A stretch of 64,000 nucleotides of DNA from DAOUJI01 sp034422875 (GCA_034422875.1 DAOUJI010000013.1:1-64000), one strand, 5' to 3'. Shown: positions 19,788-28,554, numbered from the stretch's first letter. Numbers and translations are program-made. The notes: generated by a model not told the origin, from the sequence alone.

Positions 19788-20096
19788 TCAAACCCATCCA
19801 GACGGGGTCGGGTTCCTGACGACGGCCCGTCCGGGCTCCTTTTCCGGCAGGAAGATGCAGCGGCATTCTCCCATGGAGTCCACTATCAGCCAGGGATGGG
19901 TCAGATAGGTCTTTTGCTGATAACTCTCGCCCGGCCACAGAATGTTGTAGAGCACCCGTTGGCCGGTGTAGTCAATCCAGAAGACCTGCATGTGGCCGGA
20001 AGTCCGGTTGACGAACTCCACCATAGTGAAGGTCTCAGCCTCGATGGAACGCAGTGAGCCTTCCATCCCGCAGTCCAGTGCTTTAAGCTCTATCAA
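19788..20096 (-). CDS. bacterial VHL beta-domain-like protein
   Basis: 102 aa. Residues 15-84 resemble the beta domain of the von Hippel-Lindau protein: LRS, VEFVNR, VFWIDYTG, LYNILWPG, TYLTHPWL. Human VHL contacts hydroxyproline through W88, Y98, S111, H115 and W117. Here W40, Y50, T63, H67 and W69 fall at the same spacing (10, 23, 27 and 29 residues after the first Trp). The alpha domain that recruits elongin is absent. No signal peptide. It forms a pair with the downstream unknown gene. Function unknown; proline or hydroxyproline peptide binding is inference. Confidence 0.75.
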   Translation of the reverse strand: MIELKALDCGMEGSLRSIEAETFTMVEFVNRTSGHMQVFWIDYTGQRVLYNILWPGESYQQKTYLTHPWLIVDSMGECRCIFLPEKEPGRAVVRNPTPSGWV

Positions 20097-20209
20097 TGGC
20101 GACCTTCACCAATTTTTCTCTCCATTGGAGAGAGGGTTGGAGCCTGCCCTGGGCCTGCCAAAGGGGTGAGGGCGTCTTCCTGACCCGTAAGTTCAGAACG
20201 GAGCGATAA

Positions 20210-20737
20210 ATGGACGTAGTCAGCTTTATCTCCCAGAGTCTCAGCCAGGCGCAGCAACGCCTTCTGGCCACCTGCGACGGCCTCACCGACGAGCAGGCGG
20301 AGTGGACTCCGGCTCCCCACGCCAACAGCATTGGGTTCATTCTCTGGCATGTGGCCCGTGCGGAGGACCGGGTCATAAGCCGACTCCAGCCGGAGAAGCC
20401 CGACCTCTGGGAGTCCCAGGGCTGGCGGCTGAGGTTTGGCCAACCCGCTGAATCTCCCGACCCCGGAGATCGTCCAGGCCTTCACGCTCTTTCGATTCCC
20501 GACGTAGACCCGCTTGTGGCCTATCTGGAAGCAGCCTACGCCAGGACTATGGAATACGTCAGGACGCTTACCCCCAAGGCCCTCGATGAGGCCATAGACG
20601 GGGAGCGCACCTGCGGCGCTATGCTCAGGCATCTGGTCACCCACAAGAACAACCATCACGGCCAGGTCGACTACCTGCGCGGCCTCCAGGACCCGGCCTG
20701 GGACCTTCCGCCGGGCACAGGCATGGTCCAACGGTAA
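20210..20737 (+). CDS. DinB-family (YfiT-like) metalloprotein
   Basis: 175 aa four-helix DinB-like fold. The expected metal-ligand histidines appear in LWHVARAED and in HKNNHHGQVDYLRG near the C-terminus. Family members are putative thiol-dependent transferases. Its stop is 3 bases from the convergent epimerase stop. The gap before it (20097-20209) carries a CTCTCCATTGGAGAGAGGG palindrome. Confidence 0.82.
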   Translation: MDVVSFISQSLSQAQQRLLATCDGLTDEQAEWTPAPHANSIGFILWHVARAEDRVISRLQPEKPDLWESQGWRLRFGQPAESPDPGDRPGLHALSIPDVDPLVAYLEAAYARTMEYVRTLTPKALDEAIDGERTCGAMLRHLVTHKNNHHGQVDYLRGLQDPAWDLPPGTGMVQR

Positions 20738-20740
20738 GCC

Positions 20741-21673
20741 CTACACCAGGGGCAGCCCCTCTTCGGCGCGGATCGTGTTGATTATCTCCCGCACGGTCTC
20801 CGGGTAGGGCTTGTATTCCAGCTCAAACTCCGACAGCAGCCGGCTGTTGTCGATGAGATAGTTGGAAGACTGCTCGAACCCGCCGTCGTCCTCGAAACTG
20901 ATCTGGGCGTCGGGCAGGTATCCCCGGACCATGTCCGCGATGTCCGAAATGCTGATCGGAGTCCCACCAGAGTTATACAGTTTGTGCTGAGTGGAAGCGG
21001 CCATAGTCACCCGCACGAACACCTCGGAGATGTCTTCAACGTAGATTGGAGTCCGCATCCTCGTCTTGAAAGGGAGCGTAACCGGAAGCCCTCTGGCCGG
21101 CAGGGTGATGCACTGTACATGGTCCACGGAGCCTCGCGCCTTGTCCGGGCCGGTCACGTTGGCCGGGCGCACTCCGACGATGTCGATGCCGTAGTTGGAT
21201 CTGTACAGTTCGGCCTGAAACTCGTTGAACTGCTTGTGACGGGCGTACTGGGTGACGCCGTGGACCGGGTCGTCCTCGTTGACTGTCTTGTCCCCGAAAT
21301 GGGACTGGTCGCCCGTGGTCGCCAGGGAGCTGGCGTAGACCACCTTGCCTACGCCACATAACCGCGCCGCCTCGAAGCAGTTGTCCATGCCCACGACGTT
21401 AATCATCAGGTTTTTGCGGGGCTCCACCTCGCCTCCGCCCACGATGTAGGACAGGTTGATAACCCGGTCCGGCCTGGCTTCGATGGTGGCCCTGAGCACG
21501 TCCTCAAACTGGGTTACGTCCCCGCGGACGTAGCTCAGCCTGTCCTCCATGCCGGGGTAAGAGGTCCTGAGGGAGCCTATGTCCATGCAGACCACATCCT
21601 CGCCCCGCTCCAGCAGCCGCCTGATTACCCGGGTGCCTATGAACCCTGCGCCTCCAATTACCAGCGTGGTCAC
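20741..21673 (-). CDS. NAD-dependent epimerase/dehydratase
   Basis: 310 aa from a GTG at 21673 preceded by AAGGAG; the frame extends 27 codons upstream, but the Rossmann motif IGGAGFIG should sit near the N-terminus. Catalytic YARHK (YxxxK) follows a Ser/Thr-containing SSLATTGD segment. Extended SDR; sugar-nucleotide or other substrate unknown. A TATAAT-like sequence on the minus strand lies inside the left copy of the 26-bp direct repeat upstream. Confidence 0.87.
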   Translation of the reverse strand: MTTLVIGGAGFIGTRVIRRLLERGEDVVCMDIGSLRTSYPGMEDRLSYVRGDVTQFEDVLRATIEARPDRVINLSYIVGGGEVEPRKNLMINVVGMDNCFEAARLCGVGKVVYASSLATTGDQSHFGDKTVNEDDPVHGVTQYARHKQFNEFQAELYRSNYGIDIVGVRPANVTGPDKARGSVDHVQCITLPARGLPVTLPFKTRMRTPIYVEDISEVFVRVTMAASTQHKLYNSGGTPISISDIADMVRGYLPDAQISFEDDGGFEQSSNYLIDNSRLLSEFELEYKPYPETVREIINTIRAEEGLPLV

Positions 21674-21729
21674 TGTGCCGTCTCCTTCTTGGCGTGGGGT
21701 CCGCCCTCTGCGGCCCACGCCTTGCTCCA

Positions 21730-21755
21730 AAATCCTCAGCCAATTATATGACAAC
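21730..21755 (+). repeat. 26-bp direct repeat, left copy
   Basis: AAATCCTCAG then 4 variable bases then TTATATGACAAC. It matches 24034-24059 at 24 of 26 positions. The two copies bracket the PLD-ATPase gene and little else. A 9-bp tandem TATGACAAC repeats at its right end (21747-21764). Confidence 0.8.
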
Positions 21756-21855
21756 TATGACAACTGGTACCGGCAAATCACGACCGAGACGGTATAATAG
21801 AACAAATATCGGTTAGCCCATAGATTTATGGGGACCAAATCCGTAAGAGTCAAAA

Positions 21856-23886
21856 ATGACGAATCCACTGTTAACAGAATTTGACGGAGAAGATAAAGGG
21901 CAGTCCGCCCTAAGATTAGATGACGGAACTGGGCTACGTGTAGTACATGCCCAATTCATGGGAGAAGAACAATTTACGTGGGACCTGTTCGCTGGGTATG
22001 ACGAACTGAGGGTTTTGACATACTCGGCCAGTGTCGGTGCCATCGTTAGGATGTTAGATCAATACTCTTTCGATACTTTTGAATGTGTGTTCGGATGTGA
22101 AGGTACACTGCGGGACATCAACACTATCCTGGCGTTCCAGAAGGTGGTGATTGGGGACACTCGCACAGCGATCATGGGGCTGAAAGAAGAGCGACACCTT
22201 TATATCCTCAAGAAAGTCCATGCTGGACAAGCCCGTTTTAGGGTGCTTCAAAAAGGCATCGCCCATGCTAAGCTGTATTTGCTGTCGAGTTCCGATGGTC
22301 GAAACCGAGTAATCGTCGGTTCGGCCAACCTGTCGGAGCGGGCCTTTTCTGGTAGGCAGCCTGAAACTTTGGTGACTTTTGACAATGACGAAGCGGCATG
22401 GACTCACTACAACAGCATGTTCAACGCCATCAGGGACTCGGCGTCCGATGAAATTCATCTCCCGGAAGAACGCATAAGTAACGCTGAAATCGAAATCAAG
22501 GACACTCCGGTTATTTCCAATGTTTCTGGCAGTCTCGTTATCGAGCCGCCCACGCCTACGGAATCCCAGGTATCAATTCCAGCCCAGATTGAGCGAATCG
22601 AAAAAGTAGCGGCTGTATTGAGGCCTATAGTTTCCCCAGCAAGCCCTCCAGTACGTAATGGAGTCCAGAGAATTACTCCTGATGTCAAGCGCGTAATCAG
22701 CCGCATACGTATGGTTAAGTCCGTCGAGGAAGTGGACAATCCATACTTTTCTGTTGACAGAACTAACCACACGGCATTGTTGTCTGGTGAGCCGTACTCG
22801 TTGGAATGGGACCATATGTTGGCGAAAAGGGACGCTGAACTGTTGCTGGATTATTTCCAGAACTACGACGGTGCATTCGAAGGAGACGTAGCATTCCTGC
22901 AGCGGGATTACTTTATCTTAGCGTCTTGGCTGTACTTCTCTCCCTTCGTGTGCGATGTGCGCTCACTAGCATTGTTGCAGGGAAGTGACGTTATCCGGTT
23001 CCCTATGTTCGCCATAGTATTCGGGAAGTCGAACTGTGGCAAAACAAGCTTGGTCAACACCTTGATGACATCCATGTTCGGCTATGCACCTAGCGTAGAG
23101 AAAGGAGGGTTCACAAGAGCGCAACTACGTGCCTTGCAGCATAGTCGTAAACGTCTTCCAGTCGTGTTCGACGACATCGGACGCAGGCCCTTTAACATTC
23201 ATGGTAAAGAAATGATAAAAGACGAAATACACCCGGCTGTAGAGGAATACCCGGCCTTCATCCTTTCGATGAATGCGGACCCTCAGTCCTTCCCTGATGA
23301 AGTGGTCAAGCGGAGCATGATGATATATACGACTACTGCTCTGCCCCAACACAACGAGGAATTGCGGCTGCGGTTGCAGGGCAAAGTACAGGAGATGACG
23401 AGCGGATTAACCGGTCATCTATACCGACGCTACCTGGCGACTGTTATGGACCATTTGGACGAGGACCCACTTCCTGGAGACTGGCTGAGCCTTTCATCAG
23501 GAGTGCTGAGCGATATTTTGTCTGAATTCGTTTTCGGAACAGCACCAAGTTGGTGCCAACGGGTGACCTGGTTGGCATACGCCGAGAAACGATACGACCG
23601 AGTAAAAGCCCGTCTCATCAACTTGCTGAGAGAATCAGTACGTGCGAAAAATGAGGGCGAGGCACCCAATGGCTGGATGGTTGATGGCGATAAGGTTATC
23701 GTCTGGGAACAGCGGGATGCGTTCAACAGAGGTGGTTTTGACTGGGAGGATGTTCCCTCCACCTTGCTCGACGCAGACGCTAGCATTGGCAACCGCACTG
23801 TGTTGCACCGAGACAGCTTAGAGACTTTTCTGGGACAACGCCTGAGTAGACCGCATCGGTGGTGGATACCTTGGGCTCGTGACTAA
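21856..23886 (+). CDS. PLD-family nuclease fused to a P-loop (AAA+-like) ATPase
   Basis: 676 aa. N-terminal phospholipase-D-like domain: HAKLYLL at residue 137 followed by GSANLSERAFSG, the HxK...GSxN pattern of PLD nucleases. A variable linker spans about 215-270. The C-terminal ATPase has Walker A GKSNCGKT at 390-397, Walker B VVFDD near 436, a sensor-like FILSMNAD and a possible arginine finger VVKRSM. Base composition looks more AT-rich than neighbours. A TATAAT lies at 21793-21798 and an intrinsic terminator follows, so it is a self-contained unit. Nuclease-ATPase fusions are common in antiviral defence; that role is inference. Confidence 0.85.
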   Translation: MTNPLLTEFDGEDKGQSALRLDDGTGLRVVHAQFMGEEQFTWDLFAGYDELRVLTYSASVGAIVRMLDQYSFDTFECVFGCEGTLRDINTILAFQKVVIGDTRTAIMGLKEERHLYILKKVHAGQARFRVLQKGIAHAKLYLLSSSDGRNRVIVGSANLSERAFSGRQPETLVTFDNDEAAWTHYNSMFNAIRDSASDEIHLPEERISNAEIEIKDTPVISNVSGSLVIEPPTPTESQVSIPAQIERIEKVAAVLRPIVSPASPPVRNGVQRITPDVKRVISRIRMVKSVEEVDNPYFSVDRTNHTALLSGEPYSLEWDHMLAKRDAELLLDYFQNYDGAFEGDVAFLQRDYFILASWLYFSPFVCDVRSLALLQGSDVIRFPMFAIVFGKSNCGKTSLVNTLMTSMFGYAPSVEKGGFTRAQLRALQHSRKRLPVVFDDIGRRPFNIHGKEMIKDEIHPAVEEYPAFILSMNADPQSFPDEVVKRSMMIYTTTALPQHNEELRLRLQGKVQEMTSGLTGHLYRRYLATVMDHLDEDPLPGDWLSLSSGVLSDILSEFVFGTAPSWCQRVTWLAYAEKRYDRVKARLINLLRESVRAKNEGEAPNGWMVDGDKVIVWEQRDAFNRGGFDWEDVPSTLLDADASIGNRTVLHRDSLETFLGQRLSRPHRWWIPWARD

Positions 23887-23915
23887 CGACTGACTAAATG
23901 GATCCCTCGAATATC

Positions 23916-23942
23916 AGGGCCGTTCAGGCGGCCTTGATTTTT
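23916..23942 (+). terminator. intrinsic terminator of PLD-ATPase gene
   Basis: Stem AGGGCCG / CGGCCTT with a 6-base loop, followed by GATTTTTG, 30 bases after the stop codon. Confidence 0.75.
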
Positions 23943-23975
23943 GTAGCAGCACCGCACGAATCCGACACCAAGTTG

Positions 23976-24039
23976 GGATTTCGAAGTTGGGGGACGGGCA
24001 GCGTCCACAAGACGTAGCGATGTCCCCGCCCCGAAATCC
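23976..24039. other. large imperfect hairpin ending in the right direct repeat
   Basis: Arms GGATTTCG...GGGGAC (23976-23995) and GTCCCC...CGAAATCC (24022-24039) pair with small internal loops. The right arm overlaps the first bases of the right 26-bp repeat. No T-run follows. It could be an end structure of a mobile unit (inference). Confidence 0.5.
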
Positions 24040-24059
24040 TCAGTCCATTATATGACAAC
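24034..24059 (+). repeat. 26-bp direct repeat, right copy
   Basis: 24 of 26 bases identical and same orientation as 21730-21755. Together they delimit a 2.3-kb unit holding the PLD-ATPase gene. No integrase or transposase lies between them. Confidence 0.8.
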
Positions 24060-24169
24060 GGGAGCCGTAGTCTAATGTGACTTGTCCCCGTTTACGTCCC
24101 AGGGGATTTGGGACTACACTATGGGGTGTTTGCAATCCGGCCATCGTATGAATTTCGTGTAGGAGGAAC

Positions 24170-25177
24170 GTGGTTTCTGAGTTGGGAGCTTCTTTGAATG
24201 GGGCGGCGGTGGTGGCCGACGGACTGGTCCGCCACTTTGGCGACGTGCGGGCCGTAGACGGGATAGACCTGTCTGTGGCCAACGGCGAGATATACGGTTT
24301 CCTGGGTCCCAACGGAGCGGGAAAGACCACCCTCGTCCGCATGTTCACCACCCTGCTCGAACCCAGCCAGGGGAAGGCCTACGTTGCGGGACTGGACGTC
24401 GTGGACAAGGCCCCGGAGGTCCGCCTTCGCATCGGAGCCGCCCTTCAGGAAGCTGCTCTGGACAACCGTCAGACGGGCAACGAGCTTCTAAGGCTTCAAG
24501 GGAGACTCTACGGCTTGACCAGAGCTGAGATCAACCAGCGCGTTAAAGAACTGTCTCACCTCATAGACTTCGGCTCCGCAATGGACCGGCTCATCGGCAC
24601 CTACTCCGGAGGCATGAAACGGCGGCTGGACCTGGCAGCGGCCCTCATACACAACCCGGACGTGCTCTTCCTCGACGAACCCACCTCCGGGTTGGACCCC
24701 GTCAGCCGGGCCAGGGTGTGGGAAGAGGTGCGTCGAATCAACCAGGAAGATGGAGTCACCATATTTCTGACTACCCAGTATTTGGAAGAGGCCGACGAGC
24801 TGGCCGACAGAGTGGGCATTATAAGCCAAGGCAAGCTGGTGTCCGAAGGGCCTCCGGCGGAGTTGAAGAGGTCCATAGGAAACGACGTGATCATCGTCAA
24901 CATAGGCGGACATGACTCGGGATCCGACATTGAGGATGCCAAGCTGGCCCTCTTGGGGATAGGCGGGATAAAGCAGGTGGAAAGCAGCGGCGGGGAGCTT
25001 ACCATTGCCGCCGAAAACGGGGCTTCATCCATAGGGAACGTGGCCCTGGCGTTGGCCCAGGCGGGCGTGAACGTAAGGGAAATCACTCTTCGGACTCCCA
25101 CTCTCGACGACGTGTTCATGCAGGTCACAGGAGCCAGGATGAGTCCAGAGGATGAATCGGAGGAATCCGAGGCATGA
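24170..25177 (+). CDS. ABC exporter ATPase (DrrA-like)
   Basis: 335 aa. Walker A GPNGAGKTT, signature YSGGMKRRLDLA, Walker B VLFLDEPTSGLD and the H-loop region TTQYLEEADEL are all present. The C-terminal 100 residues match the DrrA-type extension. The start is a GTG shortly after AGGAGGA. It drives export with the overlapping ABC-2 permease; cargo unknown, often lipophilic drugs or lipids. Confidence 0.93.
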   Translation: MVSELGASLNGAAVVADGLVRHFGDVRAVDGIDLSVANGEIYGFLGPNGAGKTTLVRMFTTLLEPSQGKAYVAGLDVVDKAPEVRLRIGAALQEAALDNRQTGNELLRLQGRLYGLTRAEINQRVKELSHLIDFGSAMDRLIGTYSGGMKRRLDLAAALIHNPDVLFLDEPTSGLDPVSRARVWEEVRRINQEDGVTIFLTTQYLEEADELADRVGIISQGKLVSEGPPAELKRSIGNDVIIVNIGGHDSGSDIEDAKLALLGIGGIKQVESSGGELTIAAENGASSIGNVALALAQAGVNVREITLRTPTLDDVFMQVTGARMSPEDESEESEA

Positions 25178-25980
25178 CGGTGTCCGTCTCGACAGCGAGG
25201 GCTATACGCGCCAGGCGCACGGGATTTCATACCGACGTTTTCGCCGTTTCAGTCCGAGCCCTCAAGTCTATCCAGCGGGACACGGAGTCGGTCCTGCCTG
25301 CGCTGGTCATTCCGGTGTTCTTCTTCGCGGCCATCGTGGGCGCCATGAAGGACCTGGCCGAAACCGTGCCGGGGATTGACTACGCGGAGTTCCAGGTGCC
25401 GGTGGCCATCATCTTCGCCGTGACGGGCATTTCCAGAGCGGTCACTCTTGTAATCGACATCCAGTCGGGCTACTTTGACCGACTTTCCATCAGTCCAGTG
25501 AACCGCCTGGCTCTGCTTCTGGGACACATGGTGGCGGACTTCGCCCTGGTGGTCGCGCTGACCATTCCCGTAATCATCATGGGTCTGATAATCGGGGTCG
25601 GGTTCGGGACAGGGTTCCCGGGCGCATTGGTCTTCATTGTGCTCTCTGGCATCTGGGGACTGGTCTTCACGGGCTTTCCGTACGCCATAGCCCTGAAAAC
25701 GGGCAATCCGGCGGCGGTGAACACCTCCTGGCTGCTGTTCATGCCCTTTTCGTTCCTCACGACCACTTTCCTGCCGATAGAGGCCATGACGGGCTGGATG
25801 GGCGCCATCGCCCAGTACAACCCCGTAACGTACCTGTTGGACGCCCTCCGGTCCCTGCTCTCCGACGGGTGGGACGAGACGGCGTTGCTGCGGGGCTTCG
25901 GGGCAGTAATCGGCGTGGGAGTCGTGAGCATGTCCTTGGCGATGCTGGCCCTGCGTTCCCGGGTGCGTCAAGGCAAGTAG
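25174..25980 (+). CDS. ABC-2 type exporter permease (DrrB-like)
   Basis: 268 aa, six predicted membrane segments. It overlaps the ATPase gene by ATGA, indicating translational coupling. The PFSFLTTTFLPIEAMTGWMG-type segment near the fifth helix is typical of the DrrB/ABC-2 family. Confidence 0.92.
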   Translation: MTVSVSTARAIRARRTGFHTDVFAVSVRALKSIQRDTESVLPALVIPVFFFAAIVGAMKDLAETVPGIDYAEFQVPVAIIFAVTGISRAVTLVIDIQSGYFDRLSISPVNRLALLLGHMVADFALVVALTIPVIIMGLIIGVGFGTGFPGALVFIVLSGIWGLVFTGFPYAIALKTGNPAAVNTSWLLFMPFSFLTTTFLPIEAMTGWMGAIAQYNPVTYLLDALRSLLSDGWDETALLRGFGAVIGVGVVSMSLAMLALRSRVRQGK

Positions 25981-26005
25981 AGAATACTGAAACAGGAGAT
26001 GCCCA

Positions 26006-26359
26006 ATGGTCCTGGCTGATGAACGCTGCACCGCCTGCCGCCGAGATTCACCCACGGTGTCCGAGGCTGAGGAGGCTGAACTTGCGCCGCAGGTCGCTGA
26101 CTGGGAGAAGGTGGAGAGAGGTGGCGTCCCGCGCCTCCAGCGGCGTTTCAGGTTCAGGAACTTCACCCAGGCTATGGAGTTCGCCGTCCGGGTTGGCGAG
26201 GTCGCGGACGCCGAGGACCATCACCCATTGATTACCGTGGAATGGGGCCGGGCTTTGGTTGCCTGGTGGACACATTCCATCAAGGGCCTCCATCGAAACG
26301 ACTACATCATGGCCTCCAAGACTGACGCGATATACGTCAGCCTCGGTCCGAATACTTGA
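26006..26359 (+). CDS. 4a-hydroxytetrahydrobiopterin dehydratase (PCD/DCoH)
   Basis: 117 aa. The family active-site block EDHHPLITVEWGRALVAWW is present, with a C-terminal THSIKGLHRNDYIMASKTD-type segment. The protein recycles 4a-hydroxypterins. An N-terminal CTAC motif (residues 8-11) is an additional feature. It lies 25 bases after the exporter permease and may share its transcript; no aromatic amino acid hydroxylase is visible. Confidence 0.88.
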   Translation: MVLADERCTACRRDSPTVSEAEEAELAPQVADWEKVERGGVPRLQRRFRFRNFTQAMEFAVRVGEVADAEDHHPLITVEWGRALVAWWTHSIKGLHRNDYIMASKTDAIYVSLGPNT

Positions 26360-26433
26360 TCCGGAGAGAATGACTTCGACAGCTTGTATACTTCACGGCC
26401 GTGATACTAATATGAAGAGACAATTTATTCTGT

Positions 26434-26925
26434 TTGGATTTAGAAACCGTGCAAGACGATTATAGAGAAGAGTTGACTGACCGGTTCGTTGTGCTAGCGG
26501 AATGCCTCAACGGCCGTGTGTACAGCGGGCGTCTGGACGAATGGCAAGGGCTCGATATGACTATCCCCCAGATTAAGACCTTGGTCCTGTTGAACAACAA
26601 GGGGCCCTTGCGCATGGGCAACATCTCCACTTACCTCAGGGGAGCCCCTTCCGCCACGACCGCAATTCTCGACCGTCTGGTGGAAAAAGCGATGGTGGAG
26701 CGGGTGTCGGACCCAAACGACCGCAGGGTGGTACTCTGCCAACTGACAGACCAAGGGCGGGAGGCCGCCGAACGATTCTGGAAGATTGGCCGAGACCGAA
26801 TCCAGGCAGCGGCGGAGCTGCTGGAATTGGAACAGTTGGAAATTGCAGTGCAGGCGTTTGAGCGGATAGCCCAGGCGGACCAAGAGTTACAGGAAGAACT
26901 CGGCCGATCACAGTCCGTCGACTAG
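26434..26925 (+). CDS. MarR-family transcriptional regulator
   Basis: 163 aa winged-helix protein. The recognition region PSATTAILDRLVEKAMVERVSDPNDRRVVLCQLTDQG is the MarR wing signature. The frame opens with TTG at 26434; a GTG at 26449 is an alternative, and neither has a clear ribosome-binding site. By position it may control the upstream exporter operon (inference). Confidence 0.85.
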   Translation: MDLETVQDDYREELTDRFVVLAECLNGRVYSGRLDEWQGLDMTIPQIKTLVLLNNKGPLRMGNISTYLRGAPSATTAILDRLVEKAMVERVSDPNDRRVVLCQLTDQGREAAERFWKIGRDRIQAAAELLELEQLEIAVQAFERIAQADQELQEELGRSQSVD

Positions 26926-27082
26926 GTTGGGACTACCCGTACACGTCTCGCGCCCTGTCGGGTCTTGGCGGCTCTTTCCGTCTCCACATTCCGGTTCATG
27001 AGCCTATAGCTGTTCTGCTGTGCAATTCCACCGACTGTTGGCCAGGTGGGGACAGATCGGCGGTTGACAACTTGTCGACGGG

Positions 27083-27853
27083 TCACAGGGAAAGCGCCCA
27101 GGCCGCCTCTCGGAGCCGTCGACGACTCTCCGGCGCCTCGGGCATCGTGTCGTACACCAGGGCCCAGAAGTCCCTGGAATGGTTAAGATGGGTCAGGTGG
27201 GCCAACTCGTGCACGACGATGTACTCGATGAGAGGAGGCTCCAGCATCACTACGCGCCAATTGAAGCGCAGTGTGCCGTCGTAGGAGCAGCTTGCCCAGC
27301 GGCGCCGTTGGTCCCGAATGAGAACCCGGGACTTCTGTCCCCGGCCAAGCGTCGGCCACCAGCGGTCTACACAGGAAGCCAGCGTCTCGGCCGCCCGGTC
27401 CTTGTACGAGCCGACGACGGCCAGCCGGATGGACTCGGAGCGATCATTGGAGGAAAGGCTGTGGGGCGTGGTCACCTGAAAACTCCAGAGGTCCAAGCTG
27501 ACCTCTGGAGAGTCCACGTCAGCGGACTGTATTACCATGGGCACGTTGCGTCCGAGGAACGGCAAGGTCTCGCCGCTGACGAACTGCAGAGGCTGTGCTT
27601 CCGACACTTTAGACAATTGTTCGAGAATCCATGACGCCCGCTTGCGTACGATGGCCTGCAGTTCGCTCTTACGTATCCTCTTGGGGGCCGCGACCTTCAC
27701 TCCGGAGTGGTCGACCCTGATTTGCACAGTCTTCTTGCGTCGTTGGCTGCGCAGCACTTCATACTCGATAGTCGTGTCCCCTATGTGCACGTTGTCCACC
27801 GTCGGCGCTGCCCTTGTGACGGGCCTTCCTAGACGCTTCTGTTCCGACGTCAT
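27083..27853 (-). CDS. YgjP-like (DUF45/M48-type) metallopeptidase
   Basis: 256 aa from the ATG at 27853, which overlaps the PIN-toxin stop as ATGA. Zinc motif HELAH with a further His in THLNHSRDFW is typical, as are the upstream RRRWASCSYDGTLRFNWRVVM strands. Cytosolic. Translational coupling to a toxin-antitoxin pair is unusual. Confidence 0.87.
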   Translation of the reverse strand: MTSEQKRLGRPVTRAAPTVDNVHIGDTTIEYEVLRSQRRKKTVQIRVDHSGVKVAAPKRIRKSELQAIVRKRASWILEQLSKVSEAQPLQFVSGETLPFLGRNVPMVIQSADVDSPEVSLDLWSFQVTTPHSLSSNDRSESIRLAVVGSYKDRAAETLASCVDRWWPTLGRGQKSRVLIRDQRRRWASCSYDGTLRFNWRVVMLEPPLIEYIVVHELAHLTHLNHSRDFWALVYDTMPEAPESRRRLREAAWALSL

Positions 27854-28248
27854 TCTCTTGCGTCCAACCTGTCCAGGTTCCCCGGCCAATTGAGGATCAG
27901 GTCGTCCGCGGTCACCAGCGTGTGGCCTTCCAGGGCGGTGGCCACGATGATGCGGTCGGCGGGATCGCCATGCATGTCGCTCAATAAGCCGGCACGCGCG
28001 CCGATCCTACCGTCGACGGGGATCTCGACTAACCCTTGTTCCAGCAGGTCTTGACGCCAAAGAGTCAGGTCCAGGCTTAAAGTAAGCCTTCCTTTCTGGA
28101 TTCCCAGACCCACTTCCCAGAAAGATATGGAGGAGATGGCCACATCTCCGTTCGGCAACTGGCGTCGAAACGTGTCCCGTGCTTGTACTCCCAGCCTCCG
28201 ATCTCCTTTCTCATGCCACAACAGGACGTGGGTGTCGAGGAGTATCAA
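27850..28248 (-). CDS. PIN-domain (VapC-like) toxin
   Basis: 132 aa from a TTG at 28248 that overlaps the antitoxin stop (TTGA); a longer frame opens at 28287. PIN acidic residues are visible in LLDTHVLLW, FWEVGLG, GDPADRIIVATAL and VTADD. Probably an Mg-dependent ribonuclease neutralised by the upstream antitoxin. Confidence 0.85.
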   Translation of the reverse strand: MILLDTHVLLWHEKGDRRLGVQARDTFRRQLPNGDVAISSISFWEVGLGIQKGRLTLSLDLTLWRQDLLEQGLVEIPVDGRIGARAGLLSDMHGDPADRIIVATALEGHTLVTADDLILNWPGNLDRLDARE

Positions 28249-28532
28249 AGAAGGCCCTCTTCGTCGCCGTCGGGCTTTTCGAACCACTCTTCTGGCATGG
28301 GAGAGACGACGTCGCCATGAATCTGGATCATGTCTCGATAGCGTCCGAAAAGGAGACCAGGACCAGGCTTCTTGCTGAAGGGGGACAGTTTCGACACCGG
28401 TTTACCGTTCTTGGTGATGATGATCTCCTCCCCGGTTTCCGCGACCTCATCCATGAGCTTCAGGCATTTGGCTTTGAACTCTGACGCTTTGATGGTCCTG
28501 GGTGTGGCTTTGGGGTCTCCTTCCGTGGTCAC
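28245..28532 (-). CDS. Phd/YefM-like antitoxin
   Basis: 95 aa from a GTG at 28532, preceded by AGGAG 7 bases upstream. The N-terminal half KASEFKAKCLKLMDEVAETGEEIIITKNGKPVSKL is the Phd/YefM DNA-binding fold, and the C-terminal tail would bind the PIN toxin. First gene of the antitoxin-toxin-peptidase operon, transcribed from the operator-promoter at 28555-28590. Confidence 0.87.
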   Translation of the reverse strand: MTTEGDPKATPRTIKASEFKAKCLKLMDEVAETGEEIIITKNGKPVSKLSPFSKKPGPGLLFGRYRDMIQIHGDVVSPMPEEWFEKPDGDEEGLL

Positions 28533-28554
28533 GCTGTAGCTCCTTAGGAACAAT

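Noticed and set aside
21856..23886. Part of a known multi-gene defence system (for example DISARM or BREX)
   Set aside because: No helicase, methyltransferase, PglZ or other partner gene is adjacent; only the single fusion gene lies between the repeats.
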